8,996 bases of DNA from Euryarchaeota archaeon UBA596 (GCA_002498205.1 DAGQ01000100.1:1001-9996), one strand, 5' to 3'. Positions 1 to 6,615 are shown, numbered from the stretch's first letter. Program-made: numbers and translations. Notes: generated by a model from the letters alone, not told the origin.

Positions 1-1
1 A

Positions 2-211
2 GATAATTCAGATGCATTCCCTAACGATCCAAATGAATCAAGTGATTCAGATGGCGATGGAATAGGAGACAATTCAGATCAAGACGATGATAATGACGGG
101 TGGAATAATACTGATGAAATAGATTGTCAAACAGACCCAGCAGATCCAAATTCAATACCAGAAGATACTGATGGAGATGGAATTTGTGACCCATTAGATC
201 CAGTCAATAAT
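2..211 (+). repeat. TSP3 calcium-binding repeat block I (coding)
   Basis: This segment encodes Asp-rich loops such as DSDGDGIGD, DQDDDNDGW and DTDGDGICD, separated by AFP- or DP-containing spacers. The nucleotide repeats (gatggcgatggaat-like) follow from the protein repeats. The block is cut by the left edge of the window. Confidence 0.85.
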
Positions 212-1714
212 CTGATGTGGACGAATAATTCCGCTCATTTCCTTTATGTTAAACCCGATACAATTGCAAATTCAAATATTGAAAATGCTAAACCATATCA
301 AATAGAATTCGTAGCTAATCCGATGGCCCAACAAAACCCTGTAATTCTAACTCAGATTTGTGATAAGGGACAAGGCCATGTTGCTGATGTATGGAGTGCC
401 TTTGTCTTAGGACCATTTCCTTATGACATAATTTCTTGGCATATTTACAATACTAATGGGCAAAGTATTGGTATGTTTGTATCTAGAGATAATTTAACAC
501 AAAGTAGCAATATGACATTCCCTACTGTTATTTCTACTCAAGATACAGAGAATCAATCAAGTGGACATTTAGAAGCTGAAGTTATTGATTCACAATATTA
601 TACTTGCGAATTTGATTATACAGATACAGATGGCGATGGAGTATTAGATTGGATGGATGCATTCCCTGATGATGAATGTGCTACAACAGATACAGATGGT
701 GATGGGCTGCCTGACAATATTTTAGATGGCGCAAATGATCCGATTCCTAATTGTCAAACTAATTTAATTGAAGATGATGATGATGACGGTGACACTTGCC
801 CCGATAATATGGATTGGGCACCATTAAATTCAACAGAGTGTTTCGACACAGATGGTGATGGAATTGGAGACAATGGTGATCCAACACCTTGGATTAGTAA
901 TGGCGGAAATGGAACATTTACAATGAATTATACAATGATTGGTATTGACACTTGTCACACACTTTATTGGCTAGGCCAAAATTATAACGCTTATTGTTAT
1001 TCTACATCTCCCGACATGGTTTGGAATGATGGTCCAAGAGCAGAAGTGTTTTCACAGGAGCATATGCCAAATGTCGATGCAGTTTTAGCATTAATGGGAT
1101 ATACCATAGACGATCTTAGCGTATCTACATATCCAGTTAATCTAGGGACAGATACAGAAAATGTAGAATGGGGATATGATGACAGTACCTATATAGAGTG
1201 GAGAGCTTTATCGTCTAATTTATCAATTTTGTATCTTGATGACCAACCATTATTTTCAATGAATGCATCCTTGATGCTTTATCTTGATTATTCAGATACA
1301 ATTTCATCTTGGGGTGCAGACCCAGTAACAATGTGGGGCAATTCCTCATTTAGTCCAATTACAAGTATGATTCCAGTGAATGCTCCGTGGATTCATCATC
1401 ATTTATTTTCTGCATATATGGAAGATTTCGGAGGAAAAAATATTAATTATTCATTTACATCACAAGATGCAATAATTACCACAGATTATTCTTTTGATAA
1501 TACAGATAATAACCTTACAGGATGGCTTACCTCATTAATTGCAAATGAAGGTAGTGTATTGGGAGGTTTATTCGATAGCGTAGTTTCAGAAGTTAATGTT
1601 GAACCAAGTCAAAATGGAATTACAATGAGTAAAACAATACAACCCACTGAAAATAAGATGGCCGTATTGTCTGAAAGAATTAAAGAAGATGAAGATCCAT
1701 ATTTTAATGAATAA
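2..1714 (+). CDS. Secreted TSP3-repeat protein, C-terminal part (5' end outside window)
   Basis: The reading frame is open from base 2, so the gene starts upstream; the first ATG (215) is internal because the 71 codons before it encode the same kind of repeats. Visible residues 1-70 are acidic TSP3 repeats, which bind calcium in known proteins. A beta-rich stretch without such repeats follows (about 72-205), then a second TSP3 block (about 206-297), then about 270 residues of unrecognised, aromatic- and Asn-rich sequence ending in a charged tail. No membrane anchor or sorting signal is visible at the C-terminus. About a dozen N-x-S/T sequons suggest an extracellular, N-glycosylated protein. 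The DAFP spacers between repeats are typical of large marine euryarchaeal surface proteins, from memory. It converges with the next gene with no spacer. Adhesin, enzyme carrier or cell-wall component cannot be decided. Confidence 0.85.
   Translation, partial: DNSDAFPNDPNESSDSDGDGIGDNSDQDDDNDGWNNTDEIDCQTDPADPNSIPEDTDGDGICDPLDPVNNLMWTNNSAHFLYVKPDTIANSNIENAKPYQIEFVANPMAQQNPVILTQICDKGQGHVADVWSAFVLGPFPYDIISWHIYNTNGQSIGMFVSRDNLTQSSNMTFPTVISTQDTENQSSGHLEAEVIDSQYYTCEFDYTDTDGDGVLDWMDAFPDDECATTDTDGDGLPDNILDGANDPIPNCQTNLIEDDDDDGDTCPDNMDWAPLNSTECFDTDGDGIGDNGDPTPWISNGGNGTFTMNYTMIGIDTCHTLYWLGQNYNAYCYSTSPDMVWNDGPRAEVFSQEHMPNVDAVLALMGYTIDDLSVSTYPVNLGTDTENVEWGYDDSTYIEWRALSSNLSILYLDDQPLFSMNASLMLYLDYSDTISSWGADPVTMWGNSSFSPITSMIPVNAPWIHHHLFSAYMEDFGGKNINYSFTSQDAIITTDYSFDNTDNNLTGWLTSLIANEGSVLGGLFDSVVSEVNVEPSQNGITMSKTIQPTENKMAVLSERIKEDEDPYFNE
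617..892 (+). repeat. TSP3 calcium-binding repeat block II (coding)
   Basis: The segment encodes DTDGDGVLD, DTDGDGLPD, a run of six Asp and Glu residues, and DTDGDGIGD, with Cys residues between loops (ECATT, PNCQT, DTCPD, TECFD). The paired Cys may form disulphides in the extracellular protein. It separates the two non-repeat domains of the left-edge protein. Confidence 0.85.
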
Positions 1715-2554
1715 TTATTTTGACAAATCTACATAAGGGATTTTTTCCGTTTCGCCTGAATCCCATTCAATAATTTCTTCAGACTCAATTTGTTTTTCTT
1801 TGGAAAAAGTTGCAACATTTATTTCTTCCAGTGGGTGATAGTATTCTTCATTCGGTCCACCCTTTCTTGGCCATTCTTTATTTTGCATTTCGGTTGATAA
1901 AATAAACAATTTATATTCTTTTAAATTTGATAATTGATGCATTAAACGCCTTCTTTTTTGTAAAAACCTTCTAAAAAATCCAGATTTAATGTTATTTACT
2001 GGAATTACTTCACCTACTAGCATTTTAAGAAATACTAAAAATCGATTTAAAAATAAATTAAAGAGACTACTTGTGTTTAATTGTCCAAGTTGTGATTTAA
2101 TTATCCAAAGACTCCACCATTTCCTTTTTGGAATAGCGATTCTAAACCCTGCAGAAGTCAAGGAAGAAGCTAATGCAGCACTTCTTGTGAAAGCGACTAA
2201 TTGACATGGTAATTTTATTTCATTTTTATCACTATCATCAAAGATATTAATTTTTCCAGCAAAGGATTTACCATGGAGAATAGGGTCTTGTTTCCATCTT
2301 TCCCACGCAGAATAAACTAATTTATGTGAGTGCCCTTCACCTCTAAACTTTGGATCAATAACTAATGTATGTAATTCAATAATATTGCCAAGTCTTTGCA
2401 TATTCGCGTATCCTAAAATACCTTTACTATTTCTAATGAAAATCCCAGGTTTTTGATTTAATTGTAAAATCAATTTTTTCAAACTCTTAGGTTTACGTAG
2501 ATCTAAATTTGCATGTTGCATTTTTAACAACCATGTAGCCTCTTCCTCTACCAC
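1715..2554 (-). CDS. GNAT-family N-acetyltransferase with C-terminal extension
   Basis: 279 residues. Residues about 35-140 look like a GNAT acetyltransferase: a beta hairpin (GYANMQRLGN), then motif A (LVIDPKFRGEGHSHKL, 64-79) with the R-G-E-G-H pyrophosphate loop that holds acetyl-CoA, then an AFTRSAALASSLTSAGF segment (121-137) matching motif B. The remaining roughly 135 residues are not GNAT: a hydrophobic, possibly amphipathic stretch (164-185), a basic patch (RRFLQKRRRL, 195-204) and an acidic tail. The GTG start is chosen because a T/A box (2579-2584) ends exactly 24 nt upstream, as at the 8096 gene, and no ATG lies further upstream in frame; the next in-frame ATG is codon 12. The substrate is unknown. 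Next to a nonulosonate operon it could acylate an amino sugar, but protein or small-molecule substrates are equally possible. Confidence 0.72.
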   Translation of the reverse strand: MVEEEATWLLKMQHANLDLRKPKSLKKLILQLNQKPGIFIRNSKGILGYANMQRLGNIIELHTLVIDPKFRGEGHSHKLVYSAWERWKQDPILHGKSFAGKINIFDDSDKNEIKLPCQLVAFTRSAALASSLTSAGFRIAIPKRKWWSLWIIKSQLGQLNTSSLFNLFLNRFLVFLKMLVGEVIPVNNIKSGFFRRFLQKRRRLMHQLSNLKEYKLFILSTEMQNKEWPRKGGPNEEYYHPLEEINVATFSKEKQIESEEIIEWDSGETEKIPYVDLSK

Positions 2555-2578
2555 ATAAACGCTTAGAATGATTACTCC

Positions 2579-2584
2579 AATAAA
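2579..2584 (-). promoter_or_regulatory. TATA-like box for leaderless transcript of the 1715-2554 gene
   Basis: On the minus strand the sequence reads TTTATT followed by 24 nt and then the GTG start. The same distance separates TTTAATT from the ATG of the gene at 8096. No Shine-Dalgarno sequence is present, which fits an archaeal leaderless mRNA. Confidence 0.5.
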
Positions 2585-2646
2585 CCCATTTGTTGACTAA
2601 CAATGTAGAGAAGACATGAAAACAGTGAAGCGTACCCGCTTAATTC

Positions 2647-3219
2647 ATGAGCGCTTCCCCAGATTCACCATCTAAGAAATGGTTGATGCGACAATTTTGG
2701 CGTATACAACAATCCCAAACTGTAATTTCTTTGTTATTTTGGGCAACAACACTAACTCTTTTGATTTATGCTAGAATAGAACATAGATGGGAAGTAGGAG
2801 ATGAATATTTTGGAATACCAATCAGTTATCTAGTAATGTTATTTTTGTATGTTGGAGTATTTTTATTAGTATTGTTTATTGGTTGGCTTTATGATAAAAT
2901 ATTCACTTTATGGAAAGAACATCAAAATGTGGTGTTAGAAAGAAACCCTTGGGCAACATATCAATTAACTCCAAGAGATGCAATGATTGTTGGTTATTTA
3001 AGTAAATTAATCCGCTCACAAAATTTAGAAGACGAAAAAATTCAAAAAGAATGTGATTGGGTTGATAAATGGGTATCTGCTACAGCAGAATTAGAGGTGT
3101 TTGATAGGATGGTTAAAGAATTAGATATTATCCTTGACGAACCTGTTCCAGAATTTCATTTTTTACCAGAGGGAACTGTAAGCCGTGTCCGAGAAAGAAT
3201 TGAAAATAAAGAGGAATAA
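2647..3219 (+). CDS. Two-helix membrane protein of unknown function, first gene of the nonulosonate operon
   Basis: 190 residues, family not recognised. A basic N-terminus (KKWLMRQFWR) precedes transmembrane helix 1 (about 26-42). A short polar loop (43-57) leads to helix 2 (about 58-82). A soluble, charged C-terminal domain of about 105 residues follows, with several Trp and acidic helices and probably on the cytoplasmic side. No catalytic motif is visible and there is no cleavable signal peptide. The stop lies 2 nt before the ATG of the phosphatase, so the two are probably co-transcribed and translationally coupled. No Shine-Dalgarno precedes the ATG and no good TATA box was found (the -31 to -25 region reads ATGAAAA), so the start is less certain; it is the first ATG of the frame. 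It may anchor or organise surface-sugar enzymes at the membrane, but that is inference from position only. Confidence 0.7.
   Translation: MSASPDSPSKKWLMRQFWRIQQSQTVISLLFWATTLTLLIYARIEHRWEVGDEYFGIPISYLVMLFLYVGVFLLVLFIGWLYDKIFTLWKEHQNVVLERNPWATYQLTPRDAMIVGYLSKLIRSQNLEDEKIQKECDWVDKWVSATAELEVFDRMVKELDIILDEPVPEFHFLPEGTVSRVRERIENKEE
3211..3214 (+). promoter_or_regulatory. Ribosome binding site of the HAD phosphatase
   Basis: GAGG lies 7 nt before the ATG at 3222, inside the last codons of the preceding gene. This supports translational coupling across the 2-nt gap. Confidence 0.6.
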
Positions 3220-3221
3220 TT

Positions 3222-3764
3222 ATGACAGATTGGCCAAGTGAATGGACATCAATATCTCAAGAATTCTCTCAAAGATTATCTAAATTAAAAATGGTAATCT
3301 TTGATGTAGACGGAGTTTTTACCGACGGTACAATTTTGAGAGATGAACTTGGGAATGAGCAGCGTAGATTTTCAGTATTAGATGGCCATGGGATTTCAAG
3401 ATTAAGAGATTTAGGAATATTCGTAGGAGTTGTATCTAGGGAGCCTTCAGAGATAACTAAATCAAGAATGGAGAAATTAAAAATGGATGAAATACATATT
3501 GGCTCTAGGGACAAGTCAAAAACATTGAAAGAAATATTAAATCGAAGAAAATTAGATTCTAATTTTGTAGCATTTATGGGAGACGATATACCGGATTTAG
3601 CGGCTTTTTCAGAAGTAGGGATTAAATTGGCTCCGGCGAACGCCCAACCACAAATTCGTAATCAAGCAGACTGGATAAGTAAGGCATCTGGAGGAAATGG
3701 AGCAGTTAGAGAGGCTTGTGAAGTAATTATTTATTCAATAGAAAATAGCAGACAATCTGATTAG
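3222..3764 (+). CDS. KdsC-like HAD phosphatase, probable nonulosonate-9-phosphate phosphatase
   Basis: 180 residues, the usual size of the capless KdsC family (HAD subclass C0). Motif I is FDVDGVFTDG (27-36), with D28 as nucleophile and D30 as acid/base. Motif II is VVSRE around S72, motif III is K98 in SRDKSK, and motif IV is MGDDIPDL (119-126), whose Asp residues bind Mg2+. The C-terminal GGNGAVREACEVI matches the KdsC tail that reaches the neighbouring active site in the tetramer. KdsC itself removes phosphate from Kdo-8-P; relatives act on Kdn-9-P or Neu5Ac-9-P. Beside NeuB and NeuA rather than KdsA and KdsB, the 9-phosphate of a nonulosonic acid is the likelier substrate. The 23 residues before motif I form a slightly long N-terminus. 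GAGG 7 nt upstream supports this ATG. The enzyme is expected to be cytosolic. Confidence 0.88.
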   Translation: MTDWPSEWTSISQEFSQRLSKLKMVIFDVDGVFTDGTILRDELGNEQRRFSVLDGHGISRLRDLGIFVGVVSREPSEITKSRMEKLKMDEIHIGSRDKSKTLKEILNRRKLDSNFVAFMGDDIPDLAAFSEVGIKLAPANAQPQIRNQADWISKASGGNGAVREACEVIIYSIENSRQSD

Positions 3765-3774
3765 TATAAGACGC

Positions 3775-3780
3775 GGAGGG
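3775..3780 (+). promoter_or_regulatory. Strong ribosome binding site of neuB
   Basis: GGAGGG lies 6 nt before the ATG at 3787, in the 22-nt gap after the phosphatase gene. It is the strongest Shine-Dalgarno in the window and fixes the neuB start. Confidence 0.75.
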
Positions 3781-3786
3781 TAAACC

Positions 3787-4662
3787 ATGGGGAGCAGTAT
3801 TAAAGACATCATAGATTCAGGAAACGTATACATTATTGCTGAAATTGGACAAAATCATCAAGGTGATTTAGAACACGCTAAAAAATTAATTAAAAAGGCG
3901 GCTGAAGCAGGAGTTAATGCTGTAAAATCTCAAAAGAGGCATACAAGAACTTTACTCACTCCCGAAGAATACGATCGCCCTTATGAGTCGGCTAATGCTT
4001 TTGCAGATACATACGGAAAACACCGAGATGCACTCGAATTATCCGTTGAACAACATTTAGAATTAAAGAAAATTGCAGAAGAATACGGATTAGATTACTT
4101 TGTATCTCCATGGGACCCTGTATCTGCATCTCAAATGACAGAAGTTGGAATGCCCTTGATGAAAATTGCATCAGCAGGAATAACAGATAAAGAAACCATA
4201 GATGCAGCTTGTAATGGTGGAATGCCATTGATTTTTTCTACAGGAATGAGTACCGAAGAAGAAATAGAACAAGCAGCTAACTGGGTTAGAGATGCAGGAA
4301 TTGAGGTCAGATGCATACTCCATTGCACCTCTACTTATCCTGCAGAATTCAATCAATTAAATTTGAATTATATCCCCGTTCTGAAAGAAAAATATCCAGA
4401 TTTTATTATTGGTTTTAGTGGTCATCATAGAGGCATTTCAATAGATATTGCAGCAGTAACTTTAGGGGCTCAAATAATTGAAAGACATTTTACATTAGAC
4501 AGAACACAAAAAGGCAGCGATCATGCGGCTAGCCTCGAATTCCCTGGTTTATCAAAATTAGTTAGAGATATTCGTGCATTAAAACTTGCAATGGGTGATG
4601 GTATTAAGCGCGTTTATGAGCAGGAATTACCAATGATCGAAAAGTTACGTAGAGTTAAGTGA
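3787..4662 (+). CDS. neuB: NeuB-family nonulosonate (sialic acid) synthase lacking the SAF domain
   Basis: 291 residues. It condenses phosphoenolpyruvate with an N-acyl-mannosamine-type sugar or its 6-phosphate to give a nine-carbon nonulosonic acid. The TIM-barrel is complete: AEIGQNHQGD (18-27), NAVKSQ (44-49), RPYESA and TYGKHR (64-80), KIASA (126-130), STGMST (151-156), HCTSTYP (179-185), SGHHRGIS (211-218), ERHFTLDRTQKGSDHAASLE (232-251). By family comparison a His of SGHH and H234 bind the catalytic metal. GQNHQGD, the TYG-HR segment and the ERH-to-SLE segment resemble animal NANS, which uses ManNAc-6-phosphate. The protein stops at EKLRRVK, where other members continue into a C-terminal SAF domain (usual length about 340-360); no such domain is encoded next, because neuA begins 9 nt later. 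It is co-transcribed with the phosphatase and neuA. Confidence 0.93.
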   Translation: MGSSIKDIIDSGNVYIIAEIGQNHQGDLEHAKKLIKKAAEAGVNAVKSQKRHTRTLLTPEEYDRPYESANAFADTYGKHRDALELSVEQHLELKKIAEEYGLDYFVSPWDPVSASQMTEVGMPLMKIASAGITDKETIDAACNGGMPLIFSTGMSTEEEIEQAANWVRDAGIEVRCILHCTSTYPAEFNQLNLNYIPVLKEKYPDFIIGFSGHHRGISIDIAAVTLGAQIIERHFTLDRTQKGSDHAASLEFPGLSKLVRDIRALKLAMGDGIKRVYEQELPMIEKLRRVK

Positions 4663-4664
4663 GG
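4661..4664 (+). promoter_or_regulatory. Ribosome binding site that fixes the TTG start of neuA
   Basis: GAGG overlaps the last bases of the neuB stop codon (TGA, 4660-4662) and lies 7 nt before the TTG at 4672. No ATG occurs in this frame before the N-terminal nucleotide-binding motif, so the TTG start is needed. Confidence 0.65.
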
Positions 4665-4671
4665 TATTTAC

Positions 4672-5352
4672 TTGACTTCAGAATCTGTTGTTGCCATAAT
4701 TCTGGCAAGAGGTGGTTCAAAAGGAATACCTAAGAAAAATTTACGACTCTTTGGCGGATCACCCTTAGTTGAATGGTGTTTGAATGCTGCCATAAAGAGC
4801 CAAAAAATAAACTCAGTAATTTTGAGTAGTGATTCCGATGAGATTTTAGATTGTGGTAGAAAATTAGGATGTGAACTCCATAAGCGGTCAGATGAACATT
4901 CTCAAGATACAACAACAAGTGAAGAATCGATGTTGGCCGTAATTAATGAGCATCCTATAGCACAATCAGCAGAGGTATTGATATTAGTTCAACCAACATC
5001 ACCCTTTACTAAACCCGAAGATTTTGATGCAGCATTAGAATTATTTGAAAATGGAAATTTCGATTCATTGGTTACTGGTGTTTCAGACCACTCATTTAGT
5101 TGGGAAGTCGATGAAGCAGGCAATTCAATGCCTAAATATAACCCTAAGTCGAGACCCCGTAGACAAGATATGAAATCATTGAGAAAAGAAAATGGAGCAT
5201 TCTATATCACTAAAAGGAAAATTTGGGATGAGGAAAAATGTCGATTGGGCGGTAAAATTGGATTTTATGTCATGGAGCCATACCAAAGTATTGAAATCGA
5301 TTCAGAATTCGATTGGATTTTACTTGAACAATTAATTAATCATAATTTTTGA
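4672..5352 (+). CDS. neuA: CMP-nonulosonate (CMP-sialic acid type) cytidylyltransferase
   Basis: 226 residues, the normal length of bacterial-type NeuA catalytic domains. It transfers CMP from CTP to the anomeric hydroxyl of a nonulosonic acid, releasing pyrophosphate and giving the donor used by glycosyltransferases. Key features are the CTP-binding signature ILARGGSKGIPKKNL (10-24), SSDSDEI (52-58), QPTSPF (107-112), RPRRQD (161-166), the substrate-pocket NGAFYI (174-179) and the metal-binding IEIDSEFDW (207-215, with D210). Kdo cytidylyltransferase KdsB is less likely because the N-terminal signature and the neuB neighbour fit NeuA. The start is TTG, set by the GAGG overlapping the neuB stop codon. 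Sialic, legionaminic, pseudaminic or Kdn-type specificity cannot be read from sequence alone. Confidence 0.92.
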   Translation: MTSESVVAIILARGGSKGIPKKNLRLFGGSPLVEWCLNAAIKSQKINSVILSSDSDEILDCGRKLGCELHKRSDEHSQDTTTSEESMLAVINEHPIAQSAEVLILVQPTSPFTKPEDFDAALELFENGNFDSLVTGVSDHSFSWEVDEAGNSMPKYNPKSRPRRQDMKSLRKENGAFYITKRKIWDEEKCRLGGKIGFYVMEPYQSIEIDSEFDWILLEQLINHNF

Positions 5353-5366
5353 AATAAACAATTTCA
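5350..5366. terminator. Possible bidirectional terminator between convergent genes
   Basis: TGAAAT, AAACA, ATTTCA form a 6-bp inverted repeat with a 5-nt loop. It starts at the neuA stop codon and ends one base before the stop of the minus-strand gene. T-rich tracts lie on both sides. The stem is AT-rich and weak; archaeal termination often needs only the T tracts. Confidence 0.35.
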
Positions 5367-6560
5367 TTATTCGATACAATCTTTCCATTGTTCGATAGGT
5401 TTACCTAAAGAAGCCCATTTACACAAATCATAGATACGCTTACCATTTTTCCCATCAGATTTATATCCAACCTTTTTGAAAATATTTACAATTCTTTCAG
5501 CGTCAAATTTAGGCGGGTTTTTTATCCATTCATCTATTTCAGAAACTTCTCCAATAGTTTCACCCAAGAGTTCAATCAAAGGTAAATATAGATGCGAATC
5601 TTCAATTCCAGAATTCGGGTCTAGTAAATTTACAAATGGTATATTCATGGCAAGAGCAGGAACAATTACGGAAGTTGCTGGAGAGATGATAATGTCACTT
5701 GCCCCAATTAATGCATGTAAATCCACATCTTGTTCATGAACTTTAATACCTTTGTCAAATTTTATTATTGTATTTGTTCTTGATTCTACAGGATGCGGTT
5801 TTACATGAATTTCGATATTATCATCAAATTTTAATTTTTTACAAATTTCATTGAAAATATTATCACAATGCGTTTTCAAAGGCTCTCTGTGGGTAGTCAT
5901 TAGTAATACCATTTTTGAATTTGGTTTTGCTCCAACTCGTTTTCTTAATTCTCTTTTCCCAAGTTTAATTTTTGCAGGAATATCATCTAATGTTGGTGAT
6001 CCGGTTATAATTTGTAATTCTCTGTTTGCACCTTGTTTCGAATTAATTTTAGCTGCAAATTCTCCCCATACAGCATTAGCATTACATCCCATCATAGAAC
6101 CTCTATAATTGCCAAATGGGAATACTACAAGTGGACATCCATGGTCTACAGAAATTACAGGAATTTCTTGCTTTATTGCCCAGGGAATTAACTGATATTT
6201 TGTATGGCCTTCATGAGGACTTACACATAATATTACATCGGGCTTCCAAGGTAAAAAGCCTTTAATTGGTGGACACTTGAATTTATTTTCCAAATCTCCC
6301 TGAGAAACATTCTCCCATAAATTATTTTTAAATTTACACCAATCCCATCTTGCTTTTTGAAAATTATTTTTTGAAAAAGAGAACCAATCCCAACATATAT
6401 CTCTAAACTTATGTAAAAATAAATTAGATGGTGTAAAATCTGTGGCCTTTGCATCTTGATTAGAAATCAACATTAAACCCTCATCTTCTGAGGTAAATGA
6501 GGCTAATATACTCGCAAATGTCTTTGAATGGCGAGGGTGTTCACTCCCATGAATTAGCAT
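5367..6560 (-). CDS. GT-B-like glycosyltransferase / surface-polysaccharide transferase family protein
   Basis: 397 residues from the chosen start. There is no signal peptide or membrane helix, so it is cytosolic or peripheral. The C-terminal half looks like a GT-B nucleotide-sugar domain of the kind in CDP-glycerol glycerophosphotransferases, capsule transferases and UDP-GlcNAc 2-epimerase-like proteins: ISVDHG (136-141), ITGSPTLDD (185-193), LLMTTHRE (219-226), EIHVKPHP (250-257) and SDIIISPATSVIVPALA (288-304). The His-Pro motif and the ASDIIISPATS strand-loop are the best signatures. The N-terminal half is unrecognised and rich in Trp, Lys and Phe. The start at 6560 is chosen because GGAGGT lies 8 nt upstream; ATGs at 6566 and 6581 are alternatives, and the open frame further upstream to 6902 is antisense to the neighbouring gene. 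Tail to tail with neuA, it may transfer the CMP-activated sugar. Confidence 0.65.
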   Translation of the reverse strand: MLIHGSEHPRHSKTFASILASFTSEDEGLMLISNQDAKATDFTPSNLFLHKFRDICWDWFSFSKNNFQKARWDWCKFKNNLWENVSQGDLENKFKCPPIKGFLPWKPDVILCVSPHEGHTKYQLIPWAIKQEIPVISVDHGCPLVVFPFGNYRGSMMGCNANAVWGEFAAKINSKQGANRELQIITGSPTLDDIPAKIKLGKRELRKRVGAKPNSKMVLLMTTHREPLKTHCDNIFNEICKKLKFDDNIEIHVKPHPVESRTNTIIKFDKGIKVHEQDVDLHALIGASDIIISPATSVIVPALAMNIPFVNLLDPNSGIEDSHLYLPLIELLGETIGEVSEIDEWIKNPPKFDAERIVNIFKKVGYKSDGKNGKRIYDLCKWASLGKPIEQWKDCIE

Positions 6561-6568
6561 CCGCATGT

Positions 6569-6574
6569 ACCTCC
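6569..6574 (-). promoter_or_regulatory. Ribosome binding site of the GT-B-like gene
   Basis: On the minus strand GGAGGT lies 8 nt before the ATG at 6560. It would be inside the coding region if the ATG at 6581 were used, and too close for the ATG at 6566, so it favours 6560. Unlike the minus-strand genes at 2554 and 8096, this mRNA would have a leader. Confidence 0.5.
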
Positions 6575-6605
6575 GAAGCATCAACTTTGTATGAATAGTA
6601 CGTTT

Positions 6606-6610
6606 AGGAG
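6606..6610 (+). promoter_or_regulatory. Possible ribosome binding site for the 6616 GTG start
   Basis: AGGAG lies 5 nt before GTG 6616. A TTTGTAT sequence (6586-6592) also lies 23 nt upstream of the same GTG, so a leaderless start at this codon is an alternative. Both favour 6616 over GTG 6610 or ATG 6757. Confidence 0.35.
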
Positions 6611-6615
6611 TGTGC

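Noticed and set aside
215..217. ATG 215 as the start of the left-edge gene
   Set aside because: The same frame is open back to base 2 and encodes TSP3 repeats continuous with the rest of the protein.
1989..2204. Plus-strand frame inside the minus-strand GNAT gene
   Set aside because: It is antisense to the GNAT C-terminal half and motif B, with no start signal and no independent features.
3269..3514. Minus-strand open frame inside the HAD phosphatase gene
   Set aside because: It overlaps catalytic motifs of a clear HAD protein, and its translation shows no domain or start signal.
3992..4356. Minus-strand open frames inside neuB
   Set aside because: They are antisense shadows of a highly conserved enzyme, with no recognisable protein features.
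4660..4674. Frameshift explaining the missing SAF domain of NeuB
   Set aside because: The following bases in other frames encode NeuA with an intact N-terminal motif and its own ribosome binding site, leaving no room for an SAF domain.
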